Assembly: GCA_963922455.1 (NCBI GenBank)
Contig: CAWUIO010000001.1
Location: 111,324-175,323, forward strand
From: CAWUIO01 sp963922455
GTDB lineage: Bacteria > Bacteroidota > Bacteroidia > Cytophagales > Microscillaceae
Direction of reading: 5' to 3'
Length of the DNA stretch: 64,000 bases
Shown: positions 45,286 through 54,504 of the stretch, piece by piece
Position numbering within the stretch: the stretch's first letter is position 1
How the letters are laid out: every line of letters begins with the position of its first letter
Notes under the pieces: generated by a model
Database searches by the model: none
What the model saw: the letters and a program-made list of their open reading frames with translations, nothing else
What the model was told of the DNA's origin: nothing
Position numbers and translations under genes: made by a program

Positions 45286-45726
45286 TTGACAACTGCGGAA
45301 ATTCAGACGGAAAAAGGCACCATGAAAGTGAGCTTTTATGATAAAGATGCCCCGAATACAGTAGCCAACTTTGTAAAATTGGCCAAAGACGGTTTTTATG
45401 ACGGCTTAACTTTTCACCGCGTCATCCCCGATTTTGTGATCCAAGGCGGATGCCCGAACGGTACCGGAACCGGTGGGCCTGGCTACACCATCGATTGCGA
45501 ATTGGAAGGCGAAAATCAACACCACGAAAAAGGAGTGCTTTCCATGGCCCACGCCGGGCGAAATACTGGAGGCTCCCAATTTTTTATTTGCCACAATCGG
45601 GACAATACGCAGCATCTAGACCGCAAGCATACCTGCTTTGGTAAAGTAACTGAAGGTTTGGAAGTGATCGACCAAATCAAGCAAGGGGATAAAATCACCA
45701 AAATTGTGGTGAACGAAGCCGAATAA
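45286..45726 (+). CDS. Cyclophilin-type peptidyl-prolyl cis-trans isomerase
   Basis: 146 residues, cytoplasmic (no signal peptide). Active-site motifs FHRVIPDFVIQGG (catalytic Arg), GVLSMAHAG, GSQFFI and HLDRKHTCFGKV are all present, so it should be active. The start appears to be TTG at 45286, as no ATG occurs before FHRVIP except one at codon 13; the N-terminus TTAEIQTEKG matches the family from the TTG. Monocistronic by position. Confidence 0.94.
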   Translation: MTTAEIQTEKGTMKVSFYDKDAPNTVANFVKLAKDGFYDGLTFHRVIPDFVIQGGCPNGTGTGGPGYTIDCELEGENQHHEKGVLSMAHAGRNTGGSQFFICHNRDNTQHLDRKHTCFGKVTEGLEVIDQIKQGDKITKIVVNEAE

Positions 45727-45739
45727 TTTGTTTATAAAG

Positions 45740-45778
45740 GCGGCCCCTGCTAGCATCTCACATGCAAGTAGGGGTTGC
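45740..45778. terminator. Terminator-like hairpin between convergent genes
   Basis: GCGGCCCCTGCT can pair with AGTAGGGGTTGC across a 15 nt loop with two or three G.T pairs. It lies just after the cyclophilin stop and 19 bp before the DUF1835 gene end. It lacks a T-run, so termination is inferred from position. Confidence 0.4.
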
Positions 45779-45796
45779 TGTATGCTGATAAAGTTC

Positions 45797-46546
45797 TTAG
45801 GGACTTACAAGTTCATCCCACATCCGCTTCACTTGTAGGTCTCCATAGCCATAGATGGGAAGCCGCTTAGCAAATGCACGAAATGCCGCTCCAAAATTAG
45901 GCGCTTCTTGTTCTTTTATAATCTCTTGTAATACTTTCTGGGGGGTATTGAGGCCCGATCCGTCGGGGAGGCTTTCTTGATAGGCCTTTACGGCTGCCTC
46001 TAAAAAAGGGAGCGAACTCCGGTAAGCATCTACCAAATCAAACATGGATTTGATGTCTTTATTACGGTAATATTGCCACATGCTCGCCAAGGCATTAATT
46101 TCTAATTCAGTAAGCGCTTGCCTTTCTTCGTAAACTTTGCAGAGTTCATTTTGATTCAAAGCCGCAAAACCGTACAGCAAATCACTTTTAGGTAAAACCA
46201 AGTATATTTTTTTCGTATTGGCATATCCAGATTGAATCAAGTGGCTCACAAACCACAAATTCACCTGGCAAAACAAATCTTCCTCAAACCAAAGGTTTAC
46301 TAGGGTTTCTTCGGGAAGGGCAAGTATGGCCTCAAACTGGGCTTTCGTTTTCTCTTGATATTCTTCTAGGGGGCCGCCATAATTTTGCGACAACCAATGG
46401 GCCCGGTTCTCAAAAAAATCTTCTAGGCTATCTCCCTGAACATTTCCATCAATCAAGCATTCCCGGGCCACAAAGACTTCTCCAGGAAGAGATGGGGGAA
46501 ATTGCTCCCTCAATGAATCTCCGTTTAAGATATGTACTTCTTTCAT
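45797..46546 (-). CDS. DUF1835 domain protein
   Basis: 249 residues starting MKEVHILNGDSLREQF, a DUF1835-type opening, followed by VFVARECLIDGNVQ. The remainder is helical and charged with a C-terminal YGYGDLQVKRMWDEL. An upstream extension of the frame to 46726 lies inside structured element copy 8 and is rejected; the ATG at 46546 is well placed. DUF1835 proteins have no firm biochemical role, and I cannot assign one from neighbours. Confidence 0.8.
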   Translation of the reverse strand: MKEVHILNGDSLREQFPPSLPGEVFVARECLIDGNVQGDSLEDFFENRAHWLSQNYGGPLEEYQEKTKAQFEAILALPEETLVNLWFEEDLFCQVNLWFVSHLIQSGYANTKKIYLVLPKSDLLYGFAALNQNELCKVYEERQALTELEINALASMWQYYRNKDIKSMFDLVDAYRSSLPFLEAAVKAYQESLPDGSGLNTPQKVLQEIIKEQEAPNFGAAFRAFAKRLPIYGYGDLQVKRMWDELVSP

Positions 46547-46616
46547 TTGCTTAAAATAACGAATAATTGCCCAAAAAGGAAGTGGAAGCCTCTTGGGGTA
46601 CCCGGCAAAAATTTCT

Positions 46617-46749
46617 GGGGCTGCCCCCGGCGATTTTAGGTAGGTACTCCCTAGAAACATAAAGTGCCGCCGGGGTCGGGCTTTCGCTACTCGCTGCCTT
46701 TCCCCGCTAGGCCCACACGAGCTCAAACAGGCCGCTCTATCCCTCAGCC
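46617..46749 (-). repeat. Structured intergenic element copy 8 (subfamily A)
   Basis: On the minus strand it begins GGCTGAGGGATAGAGCGGC and ends CGCCGGGGGCAGCCCC. P1 GGCTG/CAGCC, P2 common form, P3 GCT/AGC, P4 CCCCGGCG/CGCCGGGG. Its P4 end lies about 70 bp upstream of a start codon, one of three copies not placed at a gene end. The remaining gap 46750-46935 is AT-rich with nothing else recognised. Confidence 0.85.
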
Positions 46750-46935
46750 AAAATACCTTAAGCTCTGGAATTGCTTGAGAAACTATTAAAATCTCAGGAT
46801 CAAATGCTCTTTCTGCTTTGTAAACCGAAAACTTGGCTAGCTAGATATGTAATCCCTAACCAAATAGGTGTGGGGAATACAGACGCTTGTCAATTCAAAG
46901 CTCTACCTAAAAAGCCATAGATTGCCTAAATTCTC

Positions 46936-47616
46936 TTAACGTGGTTCTTGCAAGAGGTCCATAAAGTCCATGGAGATATATTCCATATTGTGGATTACCT
47001 TTTGCACCCGGGTAATGAGGTAATTGTAGGATATATTGGCCAAAATACCTACAATAAGTCCTGCCACAGTAGTAATTAAAGCCGTATAAATCCCAGTGGA
47101 CAAGACTTGCGGGTCAACGGCACCTTTGAGACGGGCTATGGTCATAAAGGCGTCGATCATACCCAAGACAGTTCCCAAAAAGCCCACCATGGGAGCAGCT
47201 CCAGAAATTGTAGCGAGTAGGGCCAGGTTTCTTTCCAAGCGGTAGAGTTCAATCTTGGCTACATATTCGATGGAGGTTTCTATATTTTTGAGGGGGCTTC
47301 CGATACGGCTAAGTCCTTTTTCAATCATCCGGGCCACGGGGGTGTTGAATTGAAAACACGTGCGTTTGGCCCCCTCGATATCTCCGTTTAATACTTGAGC
47401 TTTCACTTGCTCCATAAATGTATAGGGAGGCCGGGTAGCTCTTTCTAAGGTGATGATACGCTCTAAGAAAATATAGAGCGCCACGACAAACAAAACGAAG
47501 ATAAAGATGACTACAATATCTGAAGCCAAGCTCCCTCTAAAAATTAGTTCTAAGATGGAGACGGGTTCATTACTTGGGGTAGCTGCTGGCAAATTGAGTT
47601 CTTGCAGAAGAATCAT
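46936..47616 (-). CDS. MotA/TolQ/ExbB proton channel family protein
   Basis: 226 residues with three transmembrane helices: about 28-50 (LASDIVVIFIFVLFVVALYIFL), about 128-155 (LLATISGAAPMVGFLGTVLGMI) and about 170-195 (GIYTALITTVAGLIVGILANI). The GFLGTVLGMIDAF and TTVAGLIVGI segments are the pore motifs of the family. These channels use proton flow to drive TonB or TolA. ExbD/TolR is not next to it in the window (it would lie downstream, left of 46936, where only element 8 and DUF1835 are found), so it is unpaired here. Same strand as the SPOR-TPR operon upstream. Confidence 0.92.
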   Translation of the reverse strand: MILLQELNLPAATPSNEPVSILELIFRGSLASDIVVIFIFVLFVVALYIFLERIITLERATRPPYTFMEQVKAQVLNGDIEGAKRTCFQFNTPVARMIEKGLSRIGSPLKNIETSIEYVAKIELYRLERNLALLATISGAAPMVGFLGTVLGMIDAFMTIARLKGAVDPQVLSTGIYTALITTVAGLIVGILANISYNYLITRVQKVIHNMEYISMDFMDLLQEPR

Positions 47617-47675
47617 ATAGCTTATCTTTAATTTTGGGTCTTTTTATTTAAATAGTAAAGGCTAAAAATTTTCTT

Positions 47676-47805
47676 GGCTGAGGGATAGAGCGGCCTGTTT
47701 GAGCCCGCTGTAGGTTTGAGTGCTGGCTGGCGAGTAGCGAAAGCCCGACCCCCGGGGCACAAGAAGGCCAAAAGGGCACGATTTATTCACCCGGGGGGCA
47801 GCCCC
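47676..47805 (+). repeat. Structured intergenic element copy 9 (subfamily A)
   Basis: Begins GGCTGAGGGATAGAGCGGC and ends CCCGGGGGGCAGCCCC. P1 GGCTG/CAGCC, P2 common form, P3 GCC/GGC, P4 CCCCCGGG/CCCGGGGG. It lies between the channel gene and the HU/SPOR gene, 8 bp from the stop of the latter. Confidence 0.85.
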
Positions 47806-47813
47806 GATTTCAT

Positions 47814-49067
47814 TTAGTAGGCCAACACCCATAAATCCAGGCTATTGGATTTACCAAAGACTTTCCCTTGTTCACGCGCATCGGTTTTGCTCGCAAAATC
47901 ATCATAGGTAACCCGATACCGGGGATTACCAGGACCTGGAACAATAATTTTGGCGCTACTTACCCCTTTTTGGATAAGATTGTTATAAAAGGAATAGGCA
48001 TTTTTCTCCAAATCGAAGCTTCCTAAAACCACGTAATATCGAGATTTTGGCTTATTAACTAAAATTTGCGTGGCATTGCTTGGCCTTTGCGGCATATAGC
48101 GGAATGACTGGTAATAACTGGTGCTGACAATATAATCAACAATCGGTGGGTCTTCCTGTTCTGGCTGGGTAATAGGAGGATTTGTGGTTTCTGGCTTGGG
48201 AGGAGGTTCAGAAGATTCTACAGGGATATTTTCTTCTCCCCTGCTTTCGTCAGTTTCTGTATTGGTTTCTTCTAGGACATCCTCGGGAAGATTTTCGGTA
48301 TCCTTGGCATTGTTATCTCGACTGAGAGATTCGTCGATTTGCTGGGCGTACGTATCATTTGTGTCAGAACTTGACCAAAAAGGATTTTGGTCCACGATAA
48401 GGAAATAAGCCGCCGCTGTGGAGACTAAAACCAAGACAATGGTAACTACGGTAAAAATCCGACGGGAAGGCCCACTACCTTCCTCGTCTATAAATTCTGT
48501 ACTGTAATCTACATTATCTGGGGGAGGAAGGGGCTGTTTATTTTCTTTTTTATGGCTTGTATTAGTCTGGGTTTCGCTTGTATTGGCGCTACTTTTCGTA
48601 TTTTTTTTAAGTATGGTGCCATTGGGTTTAGGGCTGGCCAATTTGAGGTTATACAAATCAGGCAAGCCATAACTATCGGCAAAAAAGTTGGTGCCTTCAC
48701 TGGCCTGAAACTCAACCCGGGAATCGGGAGTAAGGGAAAATGTTCCAAGCCCCTCGAGGGTTTTTTTACGATGGCTACCCAATTCGGCTTTGAGGCCACT
48801 TACAAAAAGCTTGATCGATTTTTGGGCTTCTTCTACCTGAATATTTTCCTTCTTACAAATAAATTCTGCCAGGGCCCCATCATCTAGTTTGTTGGATTCG
48901 TCGAAGCGAATACTTTTATTCGGAGGGGTAGCTTTGTTGAGGGCTGGTTGTAGTTGAGCGCTTACATAATTGGCTTGTAGTTCGCCCAAGTCGGGAATGA
49001 CCAATCGGTCGTTCTCGAGGAACCATTCGTTTAAATTATTTTCGACCAGTTGGGCATTAGAAGGCAT
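47814..49067 (-). CDS. HU-CCDC81 and SPOR domain protein
   Basis: 417 residues. The N-terminus (about 1-125) matches the HU/CCDC81-like cytoplasmic domain (LVENNLNEWFLENDRLVIPDLGELQ... GLGTFSLTPDSRVEF). A single transmembrane helix (about 205-225, FTVVTIVLVLVSTAAAYFLIV) leads to an acidic periplasmic linker and a C-terminal SPOR domain (about 340-417, SRYYVVLGSFDLEKNAYSFY). SPOR domains bind denuded septal peptidoglycan, so it probably works at division or in envelope organisation. It overlaps the end of the upstream barrel gene by 11 bp. Confidence 0.9.
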   Translation of the reverse strand: MPSNAQLVENNLNEWFLENDRLVIPDLGELQANYVSAQLQPALNKATPPNKSIRFDESNKLDDGALAEFICKKENIQVEEAQKSIKLFVSGLKAELGSHRKKTLEGLGTFSLTPDSRVEFQASEGTNFFADSYGLPDLYNLKLASPKPNGTILKKNTKSSANTSETQTNTSHKKENKQPLPPPDNVDYSTEFIDEEGSGPSRRIFTVVTIVLVLVSTAAAYFLIVDQNPFWSSSDTNDTYAQQIDESLSRDNNAKDTENLPEDVLEETNTETDESRGEENIPVESSEPPPKPETTNPPITQPEQEDPPIVDYIVSTSYYQSFRYMPQRPSNATQILVNKPKSRYYVVLGSFDLEKNAYSFYNNLIQKGVSSAKIIVPGPGNPRYRVTYDDFASKTDAREQGKVFGKSNSLDLWVLAY

Positions 49068-50748
49068 AGGTCAATCCAATTAAAAAGTTTATCCCTTGAT
49101 TGGGGTAATACAAGTAACGCTGGTAATCCTGATTTAATATGTTATTGACAGACAAAAATGCAGAAAAAACTTTAAAAAACGAATAATCTGCGTCAATACT
49201 AAGGTCCAGGAAGGTATCTAAAGTGATTTTTTGGTCATTCAAGGGGTTTTGCGCCCTAATTCCGTTCAATATCAGGGCGCTGGCCCCTAATTTTAACTGG
49301 GGTAGCGGATACACTTCTCCCATAAGCTGTACTTCCACGCGGGGGCGGTGCCAGGCTTCTTCCAATAGGTCCATATTGTACGAAAAGACTGAGCCTCGGG
49401 CGTGGAGGTGATAGCGTTCATTGGGCTCAAAGCTGATTTGGCCGCCTAACTCAAGTTGCTTACTGGTACCGGTATCGTAAACCACGGCAAATCGGGAGCT
49501 ATCCGCGGGGCTATTGAGGAAGAAAAACTGATTTTCTAGATGGGCCCATTTTCCAAAAGCTCGGACAGTCCAGTTTGTGGCCAACTGTAACTGAGCCCCT
49601 GCTTCGATTTCCCATTTTTTGTTGGTATGAAAGACGGCTACATTTCTATCTATCCAAGGATTTACTTGCCTTAGCTTATCCAAGGAATTGATCAGCATAT
49701 TTCCTTGAAAACCGGCAAAAAGCTGAAGGTTGGGGCTAAACTGCCAAGAGGCACGCAAATCTGGATAAAGATGAAAGTTGTCGGTATTGCCAATGCTATC
49801 ATTTTGATAGACGGCATGAAAGCCAATATCTACCCGGAAGGGGTCACTAATAACCGCGTAGGAGGGGTTTAAGCGAAAGTAATTCCTCTGGACACTGCCC
49901 ACATCATCCAAATTGCTAAAAAATAACTGGGTTTCGATTTGCAAGTCGGCGGGATTTAGGAGATAAAACTCCAGGTTGCCTACTAGATCAACTTGCCACT
50001 CTTGGGCATCTAGGCTATTCCAAAGGTTTTGAAATTTTAGGTCCCAGGTGTATTTCCATTCAGCATCAGGGTCGGTCAGAGCATTACGTACCCGAGCCCC
50101 AACGAGCTGGTAATTTTGTTTAAGGGTATCCCGGTCAAGTTGGGTGATGGATTCGGGATTATACCCATAAAACCTTCTTAGGTCTCTATGATACAGTAAT
50201 TGGGCATACCAGGAAGATTTGTCCCCCCAATACCGGGTACTGAGTTCAGCGCGATTTTCGCTAAAACCAGAAAAGCGATCGGCCACTTCCCCGTTTCGGG
50301 AAGCTCTATGCTGGAAGTCCAGCCCTAGGCTCCATTTTTCCATAATTGGATAATAGATATTGGCTTGTAGCAAGGTGCTTTCATAGTTTCCGGCTCCGGC
50401 TTTGAAGTAGGCTCTAAAGCGATCTACATACACATCTTCTTCATTCTGAATGGGTCCTTGAGGAGGATTTATCGCGATAATCGGGGAAAATAATTGTGGG
50501 TCAGGCTCCACAAAATCGTAGGAAAGGCCTTGGATAGGTTTGGGTATATCACGAGGCTTGATCGTGGTACGGGGCTTTTGAGCGGGTTTGATCTCAATTT
50601 CTTGCTCTTTCTCGATGAGGATATCTTGGTTGGCAACATTTCCCTGGGCAAAAACCTCCGGCAAGGAGCAGGTGAGAAGTATGAGCCAGATGAAAAACGT
50701 CTGCTCTTTAAGATTTCTTTTGACTATATGGTTCATTCGATTTTGCAT
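49057..50748 (-). CDS. Outer-membrane beta-barrel related to TonB-dependent receptors, without plug
   Basis: 563 residues. Signal peptide (FIWLILLTCSLPEVFAQ), an Arg/Lys/Pro-rich linker (about 50-110) and then alternating beta strands to the C-terminus (GINFLIGLTYAF, with a typical terminal aromatic). No plug domain and no obvious TonB box, so it looks like the barrel half of a TonB-dependent receptor. It is 33 bp downstream of the giant TPR gene and overlaps the HU/SPOR gene, so the three are one operon; its role is probably structural and not import. Confidence 0.83.
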   Translation of the reverse strand: MQNRMNHIVKRNLKEQTFFIWLILLTCSLPEVFAQGNVANQDILIEKEQEIEIKPAQKPRTTIKPRDIPKPIQGLSYDFVEPDPQLFSPIIAINPPQGPIQNEEDVYVDRFRAYFKAGAGNYESTLLQANIYYPIMEKWSLGLDFQHRASRNGEVADRFSGFSENRAELSTRYWGDKSSWYAQLLYHRDLRRFYGYNPESITQLDRDTLKQNYQLVGARVRNALTDPDAEWKYTWDLKFQNLWNSLDAQEWQVDLVGNLEFYLLNPADLQIETQLFFSNLDDVGSVQRNYFRLNPSYAVISDPFRVDIGFHAVYQNDSIGNTDNFHLYPDLRASWQFSPNLQLFAGFQGNMLINSLDKLRQVNPWIDRNVAVFHTNKKWEIEAGAQLQLATNWTVRAFGKWAHLENQFFFLNSPADSSRFAVVYDTGTSKQLELGGQISFEPNERYHLHARGSVFSYNMDLLEEAWHRPRVEVQLMGEVYPLPQLKLGASALILNGIRAQNPLNDQKITLDTFLDLSIDADYSFFKVFSAFLSVNNILNQDYQRYLYYPNQGINFLIGLTYAF

Positions 50749-50781
50749 TTTTGTTAGGATTAACTCACATCCCTGTTGCGT

Positions 50782-53700
50782 TTAATTGGGCAATGAATTG
50801 AGTTTGGTTTGGGCTTTTTGTACTACCTCAGGATCAGGAGAATTATCAATTAATGACTGTAAGGTGGCCCTGGCTTGATAGGTCTCTCCCAAGCCCAAAT
50901 AGTTATCGGCAATTAATAGGAAGGCGGCACCTCTCCATTTTTCATAAGCCCCAAATCGTTTGTTGAGCTCGAACAAGACATCCAAGGATTCGTCAAATTT
51001 TTGCTGTTTGAAGAGTATATCTCCTAAGAAGTATTGTGCTTCGGCCCCTATGGTGTTGCTTGAGTTTTGGCTTACTTCCGAAAAGATCTGTTTTGCGGCT
51101 TCATAATTTTGCTGGGCATAAGCGATTTTACCTTGATACAAGCGAGCGGTCTGCGTCAATTTTGTAGAATTGGCCCTTTCCAGAATCACTTGGGTGAAGT
51201 AGCGCGTAGAATCAAGGTTGTTCATCTCATAATACGATTTCATGAGTCCCAGCCAGGCATTTTGCTGTTCTCGCTTGCTTTGCGTGTTTTCGGAGAGGTA
51301 GGTATAATATTGGATGGCTAAGCGGTAATTTTTTTGAGCAAATTGCAAGTCGGCTAAGCGACGGGAAGACTGGGTAAGGTAATTACCAGCCTGCATTTGT
51401 ATTACTTTTTGGTGGTTTTGGATGGCCTGGGGTATATTTCCCTGGCGGTAGAAAGATTCTCCCAAAAAGTAGTAGGCGTCGGGTCGTAAATTAGATTGAG
51501 GGTAAGTACGGATAAAGTCACTAAATAAACGGGAAGATTCGGTATAGTTTTGGTTAAAATAAGCCGCTTTGGCATTCTCAAAGTAAATTTGGACCGTGGT
51601 TTGACTCTCAGGATTGGCTTCCCGATATTCTTGCAGGATAGTTGCCAGTTCATCGTCTCTCCCGGTCTCAATTAAAATTTCTTGTAAGGAAAAAAGAGCA
51701 CTGGATGCGGCTGGATGGTTAGGATATTCTTTTACCAGTTTTTTGTAGTCGTTTACGGCATTGTTAGGATTGCCAATACTCCGGTATGCGAGGGCCCGGT
51801 TTAGAAGGCTCTCCGGGATTTTAGAATTTTGAGGCTTTTCTTTAATCAACATAGATAAATCCCCGATTGCAATAGCAAAACTGCCTTGATTCAGCTCGAT
51901 TAAGGCTTTATGGTAGACGGCATCTCCCCAATAAATTGAATTTGGAAAGCGATCTATGAGGGTTTGGTAACCGGATAAGGCTGCCTGGTTTTCCCCTTGA
52001 AACCTTCGGATGGAAGCTATCTGGAAATAAGCATAATCTTTTTCTCCATAATCGGCTTGCAGATATCTTTGGTAATTGCGGACAGCTGGGTCAAAACTTC
52101 TATTGGCAAAATAGCAGTCTGAGAGCCGGAGTAAGGCATCATCGGCGGTTAATTCATCAGGATTGCCTTGGGCATTTACGTAATAATATTGGAAATGTGG
52201 AATTGCTTTGGGATATTCTTGTAAGTAATAATTGGCGTAAGCCAGGCCATAGTGAGCTTTTAATTCGTACTCATTCCGGTTTCCATACAGATCTAAAAAA
52301 TTTTGATACAAAGGAATGGCTTCCCGGGGTTGTTCATTTTGAAGATAAGCTTCAGCCAACCAATAGCGGCTTGCACTGAGTAATTGGGGCTTAAGGGGGT
52401 ATTTTAAAGATTTTTGAAAAGCTTGGACTGCTCCTTGATAATTTTCTTCATTAAAATTACGAATGGCTAGTTGATAGGTTATTTCTTGCAAGGCTTGCCG
52501 TACTTCTGTACTGGGCTTGGGGATTTGCTCTAAGTAGTTTAAGGCCTCACCGTAGTTATCCGAATACAAATATGCCTGCCCCAGTAAGTTTTGAGCTTCT
52601 GGAACCTTCTTACTATCAGGATACGTATTCAGGTATTGTTTTAATATCTCAATGGATTCTGTATACTCGCCCAGGTCAAAATGAACTCTGGCCAAATACC
52701 ATGAAGCTTCCCGTGTGATATAAGGCTCATAGTTTTTTTGCCGAGCCGATTCTAGGGCGGTGATAGCAAAACGTTTTTTATCCGATTTTATATAACATAG
52801 GCCTAAGTAATAAGCGGCCATCTGTCCCTTATCGGTATTTTCTTGGGCAAGAGGCTTGAAACTTTCGGCTGCTCCTCGAAAATCTCCGGTTTGGTACTGT
52901 GAAAAAGCCAAGGCAGCCCGGGCTTCCGGGTTTACATCTCCCGAAGATTCACTAAGGTATTCGGTAAAGTAGCGTACAGCATTTTCATATTGTTTTACGT
53001 TATAGAAAGCAAAACCGGTAAGTTGTAAAATATCACCTCTTTGGGCTAAGGGCGTATTTTTATTTAATAGGGGAGGGGTATAATACGCGAGTTGGTTAAA
53101 ATTTCCTTGTTCGTAGTAAATATTGCTTATTAGAATGGGGGTAAGGTTTTCGAACTCTTCACTTTCAGATGCTTTTATTAAATCACTTAGGGCAGGAGAA
53201 TAACGCTCGTTTTTATAGGAAATAAAACCTGCGTAATAGTAAGCCCCGGCGGCATAAGGGCCAAAGCCGGCTTTAAGTTGATCAAAATACACTTGAGCGG
53301 TTTCGTACTTTTCTAAACGAAACCATGACAAGCCTAATTTATATAGTTTGGCATCTCGATCATTAGCGTTCAGACGATTATCGGGCACTCTTTCAAGATA
53401 AGAGATAGCTTTTTCATAGTCGGCTCTTTGGAAGTAATCTTCTCCCCAGATGAGTAAGGATTGAACAGCCAGAGGATGTTCGGGGTACTTATAAATAAAT
53501 TCGTTAAGCAATACATCCGCATCAGATTCTTCCAGTTTTAAGGCTCCCAAGGCAATGTAGTATTGGGCATAGGGAGCGGTTTCACTTTCAGGTTCTAAAC
53601 GGAGATATTCCCGAAATTTATTTCGGGCCGAGATATATTGCTCCTTTTTCATCAACAAAAGGGCCGATTCATACACTTGAGTAGCCCGGTCCTCTTCCCA

Positions 53701-53784
53701 TGTGATTTGGGCTTTGGTTGAAACAGAGCCAAAAACCAGAAGCAAAAGGAGGGTACTTATGTTGATATGGTGTGGCTGAGGCAT
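50782..53784 (-). CDS. Very large exported tetratricopeptide repeat protein
   Basis: 1000 residues, signal peptide about 1-24 (LLLLLVFGSVSTKAQ) and then TPR/SEL1-like units almost to the end, spaced about 35-37 residues (recurrent A..YLG..YF....F..A...F motifs such as GAEAQYFLGDILFKQQKFDES). Such proteins act as periplasmic scaffolds; the co-transcribed barrel and SPOR proteins suggest an envelope assembly complex. No catalytic domain is seen. Confidence 0.9.
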   Translation of the reverse strand: MPQPHHINISTLLLLLVFGSVSTKAQITWEEDRATQVYESALLLMKKEQYISARNKFREYLRLEPESETAPYAQYYIALGALKLEESDADVLLNEFIYKYPEHPLAVQSLLIWGEDYFQRADYEKAISYLERVPDNRLNANDRDAKLYKLGLSWFRLEKYETAQVYFDQLKAGFGPYAAGAYYYAGFISYKNERYSPALSDLIKASESEEFENLTPILISNIYYEQGNFNQLAYYTPPLLNKNTPLAQRGDILQLTGFAFYNVKQYENAVRYFTEYLSESSGDVNPEARAALAFSQYQTGDFRGAAESFKPLAQENTDKGQMAAYYLGLCYIKSDKKRFAITALESARQKNYEPYITREASWYLARVHFDLGEYTESIEILKQYLNTYPDSKKVPEAQNLLGQAYLYSDNYGEALNYLEQIPKPSTEVRQALQEITYQLAIRNFNEENYQGAVQAFQKSLKYPLKPQLLSASRYWLAEAYLQNEQPREAIPLYQNFLDLYGNRNEYELKAHYGLAYANYYLQEYPKAIPHFQYYYVNAQGNPDELTADDALLRLSDCYFANRSFDPAVRNYQRYLQADYGEKDYAYFQIASIRRFQGENQAALSGYQTLIDRFPNSIYWGDAVYHKALIELNQGSFAIAIGDLSMLIKEKPQNSKIPESLLNRALAYRSIGNPNNAVNDYKKLVKEYPNHPAASSALFSLQEILIETGRDDELATILQEYREANPESQTTVQIYFENAKAAYFNQNYTESSRLFSDFIRTYPQSNLRPDAYYFLGESFYRQGNIPQAIQNHQKVIQMQAGNYLTQSSRRLADLQFAQKNYRLAIQYYTYLSENTQSKREQQNAWLGLMKSYYEMNNLDSTRYFTQVILERANSTKLTQTARLYQGKIAYAQQNYEAAKQIFSEVSQNSSNTIGAEAQYFLGDILFKQQKFDESLDVLFELNKRFGAYEKWRGAAFLLIADNYLGLGETYQARATLQSLIDNSPDPEVVQKAQTKLNSLPN

Positions 53785-54504
53785 GAGTATATAGGTGAAA
53801 AATTTTGCTTAGAAAAAACTTTAATGGTAAACGTTATATTATTGTTTTGAGTACATAGACCCACATTAAATTGATAGGATGCTCGAAAAGACAAAAAATT
53901 ATGATTTTCTGTGTAAAGGCATCCTTGTAATATTTTGTCCATTTGAACAAAATTTATCCTATTTGAGAAAACAATACGTTACTAATAAAATGGAAAAACC
54001 GTATTGCAGTGTTTATCAGCAAATACAAGCTTCACACAAGAGACCAATACGGGCTTTTTTCTCTGGCGTTTGATCGCTAAAAACTTCAAATAAACTTAAA
54101 ATTTGGTACAATTACACATATAATTCACAATTAGCTGCATTTTGTAAGCTTTCGCTTATAGATTGTCTTAATTAAAGGTAGGAACTGTGTCATTTACAGT
54201 ATTATCATACTTTTGTGTACTATGTTTCTATTTGCCCAACCTTCTTCATCGGCTCGAAAATTCTGTACCAAATATTTGTAAGATGGCTCGAACGGCCTTC
54301 TTTAGAAAATCGGTGTATGTTAATTTTCATAAATTTATAGAGCAAAACGGGGATCATTTTCCCAACAGACGCAATCTGAAAAAAAATATTACACCCTAAT
54401 AATTTATGGATCATATTTTAAATTAACTCTGTAGTAACGTTACCCGTAACTTAGATTGAGTCTAGGATTGCTTTCATAGTCTAGTCACACAAAGCCAAAA
54501 GCAC
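53785..54504. other. Long intergenic region between divergent operons
   Basis: 720 bp with no supported protein. It holds a strong hairpin at about 53998-54062 and a TACTTTTG motif at 54208-54215 (TAnnTTTG) that is too far from the DUF1800 gene to call. A 70-codon plus-strand frame at 54187-54399 is not supported by composition. Confidence 0.6.
53998..54062 (+). terminator. Orphan bidirectional terminator-like hairpin
   Basis: ACCGTATTG pairs with CAATACGG across a roughly 40 nt loop and is followed by GCTTTTTT on the plus strand; the minus strand also ends in T-run context (GGTTTTT). No gene ends here, so it may end a small RNA in the 53785-54504 gap. Confidence 0.45.

Noticed and set aside
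46547..46726. 60-codon N-terminal extension of the DUF1835 gene
   Set aside because: It translates the GC-rich structured element copy 8 and has no family match; ATG at 46546 is the proper start.
54187..54399. 70-codon plus-strand frame in the long gap
   Set aside because: No recognisable motif, and an equally long antisense frame covers the same stretch.
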